A stretch of 64,000 nt of DNA, taken from contig OZ245780.1 of the NCBI GenBank assembly GCA_965227905.1, forward strand, positions 2,232,001 through 2,296,000, in the 5' to 3' direction. This DNA is from CBDDHT01 sp965227905 (lineage in GTDB: Bacteria; Pseudomonadota; Alphaproteobacteria; Rhizobiales; Methyloligellaceae). The first letter of the stretch is position 1. Each line of letters starts with the position of its first letter. Below the pieces are notes generated by a model. The model ran no database searches and was not told the origin of the DNA. It saw nothing but the letters and a program-made list of their open reading frames with translations. Positions 1-8,733 of the stretch are shown here, piece by piece. The translations under genes were made by a program, and so were the position numbers.

Positions 1-527
1 TCGGTCGTCTGACCGCGTTCCACGGGCAAATGGGTATGTTCGTTCGCGCCATGTCCTACATGATGAGCCATGGAGGTGATGGCATGCGCCAGGCATCGGA
101 GGATGCCGTGCTCAGCGCCAATTATGTGCGTGCCGGATTGCGCGACGTCATGCGACAGCCCTTCGGAGATCAGGTCTGTATGCATGAAGTCCTGTTCGAT
201 GATTCATGTCTCAAGGACACCGGCCTTTCCACGCTCGATCTGGCCAAGGCCATGATCGACGAGGGCTTCCATCCGATGACGATCTATTTCCCATTGGTGG
301 CTCATGGCGCCATGTTGATGGAGCCGACGGAGTCGGAATCGAAAGCCAGTCTGGATCAGTTCATCGCCACGATGCGTCATCTCGTGAAGACGGCGCAGGA
401 TGGAAATGGCGAGCACTACAAGTCCGCACCGCATTATGCGCCATTGAGGCGGCTTGATGAAACCCGGGCTGCGCGTCAACCGGTTCTGCGCTGGCGGCCG
501 CCGGAACCCGCGGCAGCAGCAGAATAG
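1..527 (+). CDS. gcvPB: Glycine dehydrogenase (decarboxylating) subunit 2, 3' part only
   Basis: This is the C-terminal ~175 residues of the PLP-dependent P protein of the glycine cleavage system, which decarboxylates glycine and passes the aminomethyl group to lipoyl-GcvH. The frame is open from base 3, so the gene starts outside the window. Family signatures seen are GRLTAFHG at the very start, MHEVLFDD, and the C-terminal run STLDLAKAMIDEGFHP followed by YFPLVAHGAMLMEPTE. The PLP lysine lies in the missing part. The gene ends normally at TAG. A glycine-degrading enzyme directly before a glycine/glyoxylate-consuming bhc locus makes metabolic sense, although the secreted-protein gene sits between them. 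Confidence 0.93.
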   Translation, partial: GRLTAFHGQMGMFVRAMSYMMSHGGDGMRQASEDAVLSANYVRAGLRDVMRQPFGDQVCMHEVLFDDSCLKDTGLSTLDLAKAMIDEGFHPMTIYFPLVAHGAMLMEPTESESKASLDQFIATMRHLVKTAQDGNGEHYKSAPHYAPLRRLDETRAARQPVLRWRPPEPAAAAE

Positions 528-620
528 GCACACGCAGTCGCGGCGCGACGGTGGGACTGGACCAGGCAGGCGACAGACGGCATGCTATCGGTTTCGTATT
601 GCGCAAATCCTGGAGCCTCC

Positions 621-1493
621 ATGTTCAAATTCGGCCTTTTTCGCATCCTGGCGGCGAGCGGCGTCATCGCAATGACGTTCGCGACGGTGCAGGCTCAAAA
701 TCCGGATATGCAATGGACCACCGGAGGCTATGACGATCGGGGCAGTTACACAGCCTATCTTGCCTATGGCGTTCCCGAGACCGATGACGTGCAATTCAAT
801 GCGACATGTACCTCTCGCAGGGACAAGGGCATTGCGCCAGCGGTCCTCAGCTACAACACAGGCAATCTGCGGGAAAACGCGCGGGTCAATGTGCAGTTTC
901 TGGCCAATGGCCAGCAGATCTATCAAAAACCGGGTCGTGTCTTCGGGACGCAAGCCGAACACGGCGTTTCCGGCGTGCGGTTTCGCCCGAGTTTTCACGA
1001 TTATTTCTGGCAGGTGCTGTCCCGCGGAGGCACGCTCAGCTATCGCATCCAGGGCCGCCAGATTGCGACGATCGATCTGAATGGTGCCGCGGGTCCGATC
1101 CGCCAGTTCACCGAGACGTGCAAGAGTCCGGGAGTGCCACCGAAAAAGGTCACAGGCGGCGGTGGTGCCAGTACCGGCAGGCCGGTACGCCCGGTTCCTC
1201 CGCGGCGACCAAGGCTCGATCGCAGAAGCTGTAATCAGCTCGGCCAGTTGAAGTCTCTGAACTCAAACATCCCGCTGACGCTGACCTTCACCAATCGATC
1301 CGGCAGTCATCGCGCAATCCTTTGGCTCGACTACCAAGGCCGGCCGATCGACTACGCTGCCCTCAATGCAGGGCAGAGCCATACGCAGCAGACCTTTGTC
1401 GGCCATCCCTGGATGTTCACGGACGGTCCGGGCAACTGCAAGGGAATCTACGTACCGCGGCAGGGCGATACCAGGATCGACATCATCAAGTAA
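621..1493 (+). CDS. Exported protein with C-terminal VHL-beta-like domain
   Basis: The protein has 290 residues. The start at 621 is chosen because GGAG lies at 612-615 and the protein then begins with a signal peptide (hydrophobic residues ~8-24, cleavage near VQA-QNP). Residues ~30-165 match no family I recognise. Residues 165-205 are a Gly/Pro/Arg-rich linker. Residues ~210-280 resemble the beta domain of the von Hippel-Lindau tumour suppressor: FTNRS, WLDYQGRP, a tyrosine at 245, then TFVGHPWMF. The alignment to human VHL residues 88-117 is ungapped by eye. In bacteria such domains occur in exported proteins of unknown role, so I propose a periplasmic or surface binding module. The family call rests on motif recognition only. 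Confidence 0.72.
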   Translation: MFKFGLFRILAASGVIAMTFATVQAQNPDMQWTTGGYDDRGSYTAYLAYGVPETDDVQFNATCTSRRDKGIAPAVLSYNTGNLRENARVNVQFLANGQQIYQKPGRVFGTQAEHGVSGVRFRPSFHDYFWQVLSRGGTLSYRIQGRQIATIDLNGAAGPIRQFTETCKSPGVPPKKVTGGGGASTGRPVRPVPPRRPRLDRRSCNQLGQLKSLNSNIPLTLTFTNRSGSHRAILWLDYQGRPIDYAALNAGQSHTQQTFVGHPWMFTDGPGNCKGIYVPRQGDTRIDIIK

Positions 1494-1503
1494 GAGGCGC
1501 TCG

Positions 1504-2346
1504 TCAATTCGAACAGCGTTCTGGCTGCTTGCCGCCAGTCCGTCTGGTGACTTCGATGGCAGCGTCTCTGACCTTTGCCGCCATTTCCGGTGCTACGGAG
1601 TCGGTTAGACGGGCCGTCGGTCCGGAGATAGAAATACCTGTGTCTGACCGCCCCTTGGCATCAAATATAGGCGCCGCGATACAGCGCATTCCGGAATAGC
1701 ATTCCTCATCGTCAAGAGACCATCCGCGCTCTCTAATCAACGCCAGTTCCTCAAACAGCTTTTTCGGTGAGGTCAGCGTCTTGGGCGTGAACTCTTCAAG
1801 TCCGACATGCATGAGGATCGACTCGACTTCCGGGCGATCCAACTCGGCGAGCAGCATTTTGCCAATTCCAGATGCATGCATCGGGGTGCGTGTACCCGGT
1901 GGAAAGAATGCGCGAATTGGGTTGGATGTCTCGATCTGGCTTAGAAAGACCACGTGCCCATTATTGGCAACGGCGATATTGGCGGATTCGCCTGTTTCAT
2001 CGACGAGCCGGCGCATGACGTCGTAACCCGCCTCAACAATCTTGTTGCGGGCAGTGAAAGCACAACCGATCCGGAATACTTCCACCCCCACACGCCATTC
2101 CTGGGTCGATTCCTGAAACTCGACGATATCGTTTTGTTGCATCGTGACGAGGAGACGGTAGGCGGTGGACGGCGGCAAACCGACCCGCAGGGCAAGTTCG
2201 GTCAGCCCGAGGTTTCCCTCCTTCGACAGAATCCGCAAAAGCTGGATACCCCGGTCGAGCGACCGCACTGTTCCAGCCTTGGAATTGTCGTTGTCCAACC
2301 GAGGACGCCCGCGAGAACGTCTATCCTGTTTTTGCTTGATCGCCAT
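1504..2346 (-). CDS. bhcR: IclR-family transcriptional regulator of the bhc operon
   Basis: The 280-residue protein has the IclR layout: a winged helix-turn-helix at about residues 28-90 (VRSLDRGIQLLRIL, then LTELALRVGLPPSTAYRLL) and an effector-binding domain at about 95-270 (HASGIGKMLLAEL, GWSLDDEECYSGMRCIAAPIF). It is divergent from bhcA across a 213-bp AT-rich region, the same arrangement as bhcR in Paracoccus, where the regulator responds to glyoxylate. The symbol is therefore given from context plus family. The N-terminal ~25 residues are rich in Arg and Lys, which is common in this family. Confidence 0.85.
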   Translation of the reverse strand: MAIKQKQDRRSRGRPRLDNDNSKAGTVRSLDRGIQLLRILSKEGNLGLTELALRVGLPPSTAYRLLVTMQQNDIVEFQESTQEWRVGVEVFRIGCAFTARNKIVEAGYDVMRRLVDETGESANIAVANNGHVVFLSQIETSNPIRAFFPPGTRTPMHASGIGKMLLAELDRPEVESILMHVGLEEFTPKTLTSPKKLFEELALIRERGWSLDDEECYSGMRCIAAPIFDAKGRSDTGISISGPTARLTDSVAPEMAAKVRDAAIEVTRRTGGKQPERCSN

Positions 2347-2559
2347 TCATGACCCCTTCGTCTGACAATCGATCATTCCTCAAAATACCTACAAAAAAAT
2401 TTTTTTCAAAAAAACAATGTGAAAAACTGAAAAAATAATTATCGAGTAAAAACAGTAAATTGAATGAATCCATCTCATTTTTGGAAAAATAATTCAGAAA
2501 AATTGACATAGAAACGGATGGTTCTATCCTGAACTCAACAATTCTCAGGAGGAACCAAA
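2347..2559. promoter_or_regulatory. Divergent bhcR/bhcA control region with bhcA promoter
   Basis: This intergenic region is much richer in A+T than its surroundings and holds phased A/T tracts at 2390-2450, which suggests intrinsic curvature. On the plus strand TTGACA at 2503-2508 and TATCCT at 2525-2530 are 16 bp apart and form a good promoter for bhcA. AGGAGG at 2547-2552 is a strong ribosome binding site 7 nt before ATG 2560. No clear IclR operator could be delimited by eye. Confidence 0.75.
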
Positions 2560-3771
2560 ATGGCCGCTCATATCCCGGTTTTCGCTGGCCAGAATCCCGT
2601 ATTCATTCCCGGTCCGACAAACATCCCCGATCGCCTGCGCTATGCCATGAGCATCCAGACGACCGACCATCGGGCACCGGACTTCGTGGAACTGCTGGCG
2701 CCATTGCTCGAAGACATCAAAAAGGTCTTCAAGACCGAGGCTGGGCAGGTCATTACCTTTCCCTCGACAGGCACCGGCGGTTGGGAGGCGTCCATCACCA
2801 ACACGCTGTCGCCGGGCGATAAGGTCCTCGTGGCTCGGTTCGGCATGTTCTCCCATCGCTGGATCGATCTTTGCGAGCGTCACAATCTCGATGTCGATGT
2901 GATCGAATGCGATTGGGGCGAGGGCGCGCCTGCCGATCGCTATGCCGAAAAGCTGGCGGCCGATACCAACCACGAAATCAAGGCCGTTCTGGTCACGCAT
3001 AACGAGACGGCGACGGGCGTACGCAGCGATGTTGCCGCGGTCCGGCGCGCCATGGATGCCTGCAATCACCCGGCCCTGCTTTACGTCGACTGCGTCAGTT
3101 CTCTCGGTTGCATGGATTTCCGAATGGACGAGTGGGGGGTCGATCTTGCGGTTACTGGATCGCAGAAAGGTTTCATGCTGGCCACCGGAATGGCAATCAT
3201 CGGGGTCAGCCCGAAAGCCCTGGAAGCCATCAAGACGGCAAAGTGCCCGCGTTGCTTCTTTGACTTTCGGGATATGGCCGGTGCCAACCAAAAGGGTGGC
3301 TTCCCCTACACGCCGCCCTTGCAGGTCATGTACGGCCTTTCGGAGAGCATCAAGATGCTGTTCGACGAAGGGCTCGACAACGTCTTCGCACGGCATTTCC
3401 GCATCGCCCAGGGGGTCCGCGAAGCCGTGAAGGCCTGGGGACTCGAACTTTGCGCCAAGCGTCCTGAGCTCTACTCGGATACGGTCAGCGCCGTCTACGT
3501 GCCCGCAGGGTTCGATAGCGATGTTCTGACCAACCACGCTTTCGATGCCTATGGCATTTCATATGGCGTCGGCCTCGGCGAAATGTCGAACAAGGCGTTC
3601 CGTATCGGCCATCTCGGCTCGCTGACCGATGCTATGGCGCTCTCAGGTATCGCTGTTATCGAAATGGCCATGAAGGATCTCGATTACCCCGTTGAGCTCG
3701 GTTCTGGCGTTATCGCTGCGCAGGACTATTACCGCAAATCGCGGGACGAGGTCAGCGCCGTCGCGGCGTAG
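2560..3771 (+). CDS. bhcA: L-aspartate--glyoxylate aminotransferase
   Basis: This 403-residue class V PLP aminotransferase has SGPT/AGXT-like features: STGTGGWEAS at 69-78, VTHNETATG at 145-153, the PLP aspartate in YVDCVSSLG near 177, and the Schiff-base lysine K203 in GSQKGFML. In the beta-hydroxyaspartate cycle it transfers the amino group of aspartate to glyoxylate, regenerating glycine and releasing oxaloacetate. Assignment to BhcA rather than a generic alanine-glyoxylate or serine-glyoxylate aminotransferase rests on the adjacent bhcB, bhcC and divergent IclR gene. It is the first gene of a tight operon, with bhcB 17 bp downstream. Confidence 0.88.
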   Translation: MAAHIPVFAGQNPVFIPGPTNIPDRLRYAMSIQTTDHRAPDFVELLAPLLEDIKKVFKTEAGQVITFPSTGTGGWEASITNTLSPGDKVLVARFGMFSHRWIDLCERHNLDVDVIECDWGEGAPADRYAEKLAADTNHEIKAVLVTHNETATGVRSDVAAVRRAMDACNHPALLYVDCVSSLGCMDFRMDEWGVDLAVTGSQKGFMLATGMAIIGVSPKALEAIKTAKCPRCFFDFRDMAGANQKGGFPYTPPLQVMYGLSESIKMLFDEGLDNVFARHFRIAQGVREAVKAWGLELCAKRPELYSDTVSAVYVPAGFDSDVLTNHAFDAYGISYGVGLGEMSNKAFRIGHLGSLTDAMALSGIAVIEMAMKDLDYPVELGSGVIAAQDYYRKSRDEVSAVAA

Positions 3772-3788
3772 AGGAGGGCAAAACTGCC

Positions 3789-4742
3789 ATGGACATTCCA
3801 AGTTATGATGATGTGCTGATCGCTCATGAGCGGATCAAACCCTATGTCCATCGGACGCCGATCCTGACGAGCACCTATTTCAACGAGCGCACGGGTGCCG
3901 AACTGTTCTTCAAATGCGAGAACTTTCAGAAGGCCGGCGCGTTCAAAGTTCGCGGCGCCAGCAACGCTGTATTCGGCCTGGATGACGCGCAGGCGGCCAA
4001 GGGAGTTGCAACCCACAGCTCCGGTAATCACGGCTTGTCGCTCAGCTATGCCGCCGGCCGCCGAGGCATCAAGGCCACCGTTGTTATGCCGCGCACCGCG
4101 CCCGAAGCCAAGAAGGAGGCCGTCCGCGGATATGGGGGCACAGTGGTTGAATGCGAGCCGAGCACGTCATCGCGCGAGGCCGTTTTTGCGGAGGTGGTCG
4201 CGGAGTCGGGAGCGGACTTCATCCACCCCTACAACGACCCGCGCGTGATCGCCGGCCAGGCAACCTGCTCGAAAGAGATGATCGAGGATCTGGGTGCGCT
4301 CGATGCCCTGGTCGCCCCCATCGGTGGCGGGGGCATGATTTCCGGGTCCTGCCTGACGCTCTCCAACATTGCGTCTGACACTGAAATCTACGCCGCCGAG
4401 CCGAAGAACGCCGACGACGCTTACCGGTCGTTCAAGGCCGGCCATATTATCGCTGACGACGCGCCAGAGACCGTCGCCGACGGATTGAAAGTGCCGCTCA
4501 AGGACCTCACCTGGCATTTCGTCTCCAACCACGTCACAGACATCTTCACGGCCACGGAAGAGGAAATCATCGATGCCATGTATCTGACCTGGCAGCGCAT
4601 GAAGATCGTTATGGAACCGTCCTGCGCCGTGCCGCTGGCCATCATCCTCAAAAATCCCGAGATTTTCGCCGGCAAGAAGGTCGGTGTGATCATCACGGGC
4701 GGCAATGTCGATCTGAACAAATTGCCCTGGCTCAACGCCTGA
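3789..4742 (+). CDS. bhcB: Beta-hydroxyaspartate dehydratase
   Basis: This 317-residue fold-type II PLP enzyme belongs to the serine/threonine dehydratase family. The PLP lysine is K53 in QKAGAFKVRGA, the substrate loop SSGNHG is at 77-82, and the phosphate-binding glycine loop GGGGM is at ~179-183. It has no C-terminal ACT domain, so it is not a biosynthetic IlvA. In the cycle it dehydrates erythro-beta-hydroxyaspartate to iminosuccinate. Family alone would also allow a serine racemase or threonine dehydratase; position between bhcA and bhcC decides the call. A weak GAGGA lies upstream of the ATG. Confidence 0.87.
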   Translation: MDIPSYDDVLIAHERIKPYVHRTPILTSTYFNERTGAELFFKCENFQKAGAFKVRGASNAVFGLDDAQAAKGVATHSSGNHGLSLSYAAGRRGIKATVVMPRTAPEAKKEAVRGYGGTVVECEPSTSSREAVFAEVVAESGADFIHPYNDPRVIAGQATCSKEMIEDLGALDALVAPIGGGGMISGSCLTLSNIASDTEIYAAEPKNADDAYRSFKAGHIIADDAPETVADGLKVPLKDLTWHFVSNHVTDIFTATEEEIIDAMYLTWQRMKIVMEPSCAVPLAIILKNPEIFAGKKVGVIITGGNVDLNKLPWLNA

Positions 4743-4761
4743 ATCCGATTGGAGCAAGTCC

Positions 4762-5925
4762 ATGAACAAGCATTTCGATCCTGACAAATACGAAGTCGGC
4801 TATGATATTCCGGCAGCCGTCGGCATGTCCGAAGCCGATATCCAGACACCGTGCCTGGTACTCGACCTCGACGCTCTCGAGCGCAACATCAAGAAGATGG
4901 GGCAGTTCGCCATGGACATGGGTGTGCGCCATCGGGTGCACGGCAAGATGCACAAATCCGTCGATGTGGCATTGCTGCAGGAAAAACTTGGTGGCTCATG
5001 CGGTGTCTGCTGTCAGAAAGTCAGCGAGGCTGAGGCCTTCGTTCGCGGCGGCATAAAGGATGTGCTTGTCTCTAACCAGGTCCGCGACCCCGCCAAGATT
5101 GACCGCCTGGCACGCATCCCGACACTCGGAGCCCGTGCCATCGTCTGCGTCGACGACATCGACAATGTTGCGGACCTCTCCGCTGCAGCCCAACAGCACG
5201 GCACGACGATCGAATGTCTTGTCGAGATCGACTGCGGTGCCGGACGCTGCGGCGTCACGACGACGGAAGCGGTTCTGGAAATCGCCAGAGCAATCGCCGC
5301 AGCCCCTGGGCTCAAATTTTCTGGCATTCAGGCCTATCAGGGCGCCATGCAGCACATGGATTCGTATGAAGACCGGAAGGCCAAAATCGATATCGCTGTT
5401 GCCATGGTCAAGGATGCCGTCGACGCATTGAAGGCGGAAGGCATGGATTGCGATATCGTCGGTGGTGGCGGAACGGGAAGTTACTATTTCGAGGGCAATT
5501 CGGGCGTCTACAACGAACTGCAATGCGGCTCCTACGCGTTCATGGATGCCGACTATGGCCGAATTCTCGACAAGGATGGCAATCGCATCGACCAGGGCGA
5601 GTGGGAGAACGCACTCTTTATTCTGACATCTGTCATGAGCCATGCAAAAGCCGACAAGGCCATCTGCGATGCCGGTCTGAAGGCGCAGAGTGTCGATAGC
5701 GGCCTGCCGACGATCTTTGGCCGTGACGATGTCGAGTATGTCAAATGCTCGGACGAGCACGGCGTGATCGCCGATCCGGACGGCGTGCTCAAGGTGAATG
5801 ACAAGCTCAAGCTTGTCCCCGGCCATTGCGATCCGACATGCAATGTTCACGATTGGTATGTCGGCGTGCGAGGCGGCAGGGTCGAGACGGTCTGGCCCGT
5901 TACGGCGCGTGGTCTGGCCTACTAA
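4762..5925 (+). CDS. bhcC: Beta-hydroxyaspartate aldolase
   Basis: This 387-residue DSD1/D-threonine-aldolase-like enzyme of PLP fold type III condenses glycine with glyoxylate to beta-hydroxyaspartate. The N-terminal alanine-racemase-like barrel carries the PLP lysine K62 in HGKMHKS. The C-terminal part carries the metal-site motif GHCDPTCNVHDWY near residues 354-366, as in D-threonine and D-serine dehydratase relatives. It follows bhcB by 19 bp with GGAGCAAG as ribosome site. It is the last recognisable bhc gene; a long non-coding stretch follows where bhcD is normally found. Confidence 0.88.
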   Translation: MNKHFDPDKYEVGYDIPAAVGMSEADIQTPCLVLDLDALERNIKKMGQFAMDMGVRHRVHGKMHKSVDVALLQEKLGGSCGVCCQKVSEAEAFVRGGIKDVLVSNQVRDPAKIDRLARIPTLGARAIVCVDDIDNVADLSAAAQQHGTTIECLVEIDCGAGRCGVTTTEAVLEIARAIAAAPGLKFSGIQAYQGAMQHMDSYEDRKAKIDIAVAMVKDAVDALKAEGMDCDIVGGGGTGSYYFEGNSGVYNELQCGSYAFMDADYGRILDKDGNRIDQGEWENALFILTSVMSHAKADKAICDAGLKAQSVDSGLPTIFGRDDVEYVKCSDEHGVIADPDGVLKVNDKLKLVPGHCDPTCNVHDWYVGVRGGRVETVWPVTARGLAY

Positions 5926-6396
5926 GCCTGGCGTCGCGCTGCAAAGAGGCAAACGGGCTCATGGGTCTTGTGTTGGCACCATTCCCTGTTCGATCCGCAT
6001 GCTGAACAATGGTGTGTGCTTGTGGCAGTTGCTGCCGCCATGCTCGCCGCTGGCCTAGTGCTGTCTTTCACAATTGGTGAGAGGCAGCCCGTCGTCATTT
6101 CCTGCACCCGATTCACCTAATATCGTGCGAGATGCGCTTGTCATTGAGTCCGTATTCTTCGCACATGGAACAATTCGTTTCACAATCGCGGGCAAGCGCC
6201 TGTATCCCATCCAAATTTGTGCATCGTTGTTTGGACCAATGTCGCAGGTCTGTGCTAGGCCGGATATTGCTAGGCTCGAACACAACAAATGCCGAAAAGG
6301 CGTTATGCTGGTTGAGGACTTGGTACCAGAGCTCTCGATCAGGCAGCAGATCGTCGGATCGTGATCTGCAACGATAATAGACCGGGAAACGCCTGA
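5926..6396. other. Non-coding interval between bhcC and malic enzyme
   Basis: About 470 bp contain no gene I can support. No ornithine cyclodeaminase-like (bhcD) reading frame or remnant is visible on either strand. A short plus-strand frame ending at 6120 translates to one hydrophobic helix (VAVAAAMLAAGLVLSF) but has no convincing start or ribosome site. A minus-strand open frame at 6055-6564 runs into the malic enzyme gene and looks like a shadow. The stretch presumably holds the malic enzyme promoter, which I could not pin down. Confidence 0.6.
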
Positions 6397-8682
6397 ATGG
6401 CTTCTGACCTCAAGCAAGCCGCGATTGATTATCATCGCGCAAACCCCCGCGGAAAACTTGCAATTTCCGCTACTAAGCCCTTGGCCAGCCAGCGAGATCT
6501 GGCATTGGCTTATTCGCCGGGCGTCGCGCATGCCTGCATGGCAATCGCCGAGGATCCGGCACAAGCGGAAGAACTCACGGCCAGGGGAAACCTGGTAGCT
6601 GTGATTTCGAACGGTACGGCCGTTCTGGGACTTGGGCGCATCGGGCCGCTGGCATCAAAGCCTGTAATGGAAGGCAAAGCGGTCCTCTTCAAGAAGTTTT
6701 CCGGCATCGACGTGTTCGACATTGAGGTCGACGAAACCAAGGTGGAGCCTTTCGTTGAAGCCGTGGCACGGCTGGCGCCGACCTTCGGTGGCATCAACCT
6801 CGAGGATATCGCCGCGCCGGAATGCTTCGAAATCGAGAAACAACTCCGCGAACGGCTGGATATTCCGGTCTTCCATGACGACCAGCACGGGACCGCGATT
6901 GTGGTCACCGCCGGTATCCTCAACGGTCTCAAGATTGCCGGTAAGAATATCGCCGACTGCCGGCTGGTTGCGTCCGGCGCCGGTGCCGCTGCGATTGCCT
7001 GCCTCAACCTCCTTGTCAGCCGCGGATTGCGCCGCGAGAACATAACGGTTTGCGACAAATTCGGTGTCGTCTATGCCGGCAGGACTGAGGAGATGGACCC
7101 TTACAAGGGGGCCTACGCCGTCGAGACGTCTGCCCGCAGTCTTGACGAGGTGATCGGTGGAGCAGACATTTTCCTCGGGCTTTCTGCCGGCGGCGTCTTG
7201 AAAAAGGAGATGGTCGCGAAAATGGCGGATACACCGCTGATCTTTGCGCTGGCCAATCCCGATCCGGAAATCCTGCCCGAGGACGCATCGAGTGCAAAAC
7301 CCGATGCCATCATCGCCACGGGCCGCTCAGATTATCCAAACCAGATCAATAATGTACTCTGCTTTCCGTTCATTTTCCGAGGTGCGCTCGACGTTGGTGC
7401 CAAGACGATCAATGAGGAGATGAAACTCGCCTGCGCCCAGGCAATTGCCAAGATCGCCGAGGCCGAGGCCTCGGATCTGGTGAAAGCGGCCTATGGCGCT
7501 GACAAGCTGACATTCGGCCCCGAACACGTCATTCCAAAACCATTCGATCCCCGGCTCATCGTCGAAGTGCCGATAGCAGTCGCAAAGGCCGCAATGGATA
7601 GCGGCGTGGCGACACGACCGATCGAGGATTTCGGCACCTACCGCGAGAAGCTATCCCGCTATGTCTTCCGGTCGGGCACGATGATGAAACCCGTCTTCGA
7701 CAATGCGGCCGACGATCCTCGCAAGGTCGTGTTTGCCGATGGCGAAGACGAGCGCGTTTTGCAGGCGATCAATCAATGTGTCGAGAGCGGGATCGCTGAA
7801 CCCGTCATCATTGGTCGCCGCGATGTGATCGCTGCACGGATTGCCGATCTTGGTCTCAGGATCAAAATGGATGTTGACTTCAAGGTCACCGATCCGACCG
7901 ACGGCCGCGGCCTGGAGCAGTGCGTTGCCTCATATCAGCAACTCATGGGACGTCGAGGTGTGATCCCAAAGGACGCGGAACGCCGGGTTGCGACGGAACC
8001 GACCGTTCTCGCACTGTTGCAGCTGCGTTGTGGATTGGTGGATGCCGCGATCTGCGGGATGGTCGGGCGTTTCGAATATCATCTCAAGCATCTGCGTGCC
8101 ATCATCGGCGAGGGGCACGGTGTCCATGATCTTTCGACCTTGAATGCTCTCGTTCTTCCGTCTGGAACTTGGTTTATTGCAGACACATATGTTTCTCCGG
8201 ATCCATCGGTTGCTGAGATCGTCGAATTGACACTTCTCTCCGTTGCCAAACTCCGACGTCTCGGTGTCGAACCTAAAGTCGCGTTGATGTCTCATTCGAA
8301 TTTCGGAGGGCGGCCCTCACCATCGGCATACAAGATGCGGGATGCCATGGCTGAACTCATAGCGCGCGATGTCGACTTTCCGGTGGACGGCGAAATGCAT
8401 GCCGATGCCGCACTCTCGGAAACCATCAGACGGTCCGCATTGCCTGATACGCGATTCAACGGGCAGGCCAATCTCTGGATCATGCCGAATCTGGATGCCG
8501 CCCATATCTCTTTCAATCTTCTCAAGCAGCTGGGCGGTGGCGTCTCGATCGGACCGATCATGCTTGGCGCTGCCAAACCTGCCCATATCGTTGCACAAAC
8601 CATAACCGTTCGCGGTCTGCTCAACATGGCGGCAATTGCCGTTGTCGATGCGCAGGGACGAAGCGAGCAACCGAAAAACTGA
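6397..8682 (+). CDS. maeB: NADP-dependent malic enzyme with phosphotransacetylase-like domain
   Basis: The 761-residue protein has the MaeB layout: a malic enzyme domain at residues ~1-430 and a PTA_PTB (phosphate acetyltransferase-like) domain at ~440-755. In the first part are AYSPGVAHAC with the catalytic Tyr39, NGTAVLGLG, the metal-binding FHDDQHGTAI and the nucleotide-binding GAGAAAIACL. The second part keeps VALMSHSNFG but in this family acts as a regulatory and oligomerising module. The enzyme decarboxylates malate to pyruvate with NADP reduction. Lying between the bhc genes and pyruvate dehydrogenase, it is well placed to convert C4 acids to acetyl-CoA precursors. ATG 6397 follows a weak GGGAAAC. 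Confidence 0.93.
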   Translation: MASDLKQAAIDYHRANPRGKLAISATKPLASQRDLALAYSPGVAHACMAIAEDPAQAEELTARGNLVAVISNGTAVLGLGRIGPLASKPVMEGKAVLFKKFSGIDVFDIEVDETKVEPFVEAVARLAPTFGGINLEDIAAPECFEIEKQLRERLDIPVFHDDQHGTAIVVTAGILNGLKIAGKNIADCRLVASGAGAAAIACLNLLVSRGLRRENITVCDKFGVVYAGRTEEMDPYKGAYAVETSARSLDEVIGGADIFLGLSAGGVLKKEMVAKMADTPLIFALANPDPEILPEDASSAKPDAIIATGRSDYPNQINNVLCFPFIFRGALDVGAKTINEEMKLACAQAIAKIAEAEASDLVKAAYGADKLTFGPEHVIPKPFDPRLIVEVPIAVAKAAMDSGVATRPIEDFGTYREKLSRYVFRSGTMMKPVFDNAADDPRKVVFADGEDERVLQAINQCVESGIAEPVIIGRRDVIAARIADLGLRIKMDVDFKVTDPTDGRGLEQCVASYQQLMGRRGVIPKDAERRVATEPTVLALLQLRCGLVDAAICGMVGRFEYHLKHLRAIIGEGHGVHDLSTLNALVLPSGTWFIADTYVSPDPSVAEIVELTLLSVAKLRRLGVEPKVALMSHSNFGGRPSPSAYKMRDAMAELIARDVDFPVDGEMHADAALSETIRRSALPDTRFNGQANLWIMPNLDAAHISFNLLKQLGGGVSIGPIMLGAAKPAHIVAQTITVRGLLNMAAIAVVDAQGRSEQPKN

Positions 8683-8733
8683 ATGCGCTGAAACCGATGC
8701 GTGAACCGGAACGACAACGGGAGAGATCTCGCC

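Noticed and set aside
6055..6564. Minus-strand 169-codon frame between bhcC and maeB
   Set aside because: It overlaps the conserved start of the malic enzyme and contains no motif or homology I recognise; it was considered as a bhcD replacement and rejected.
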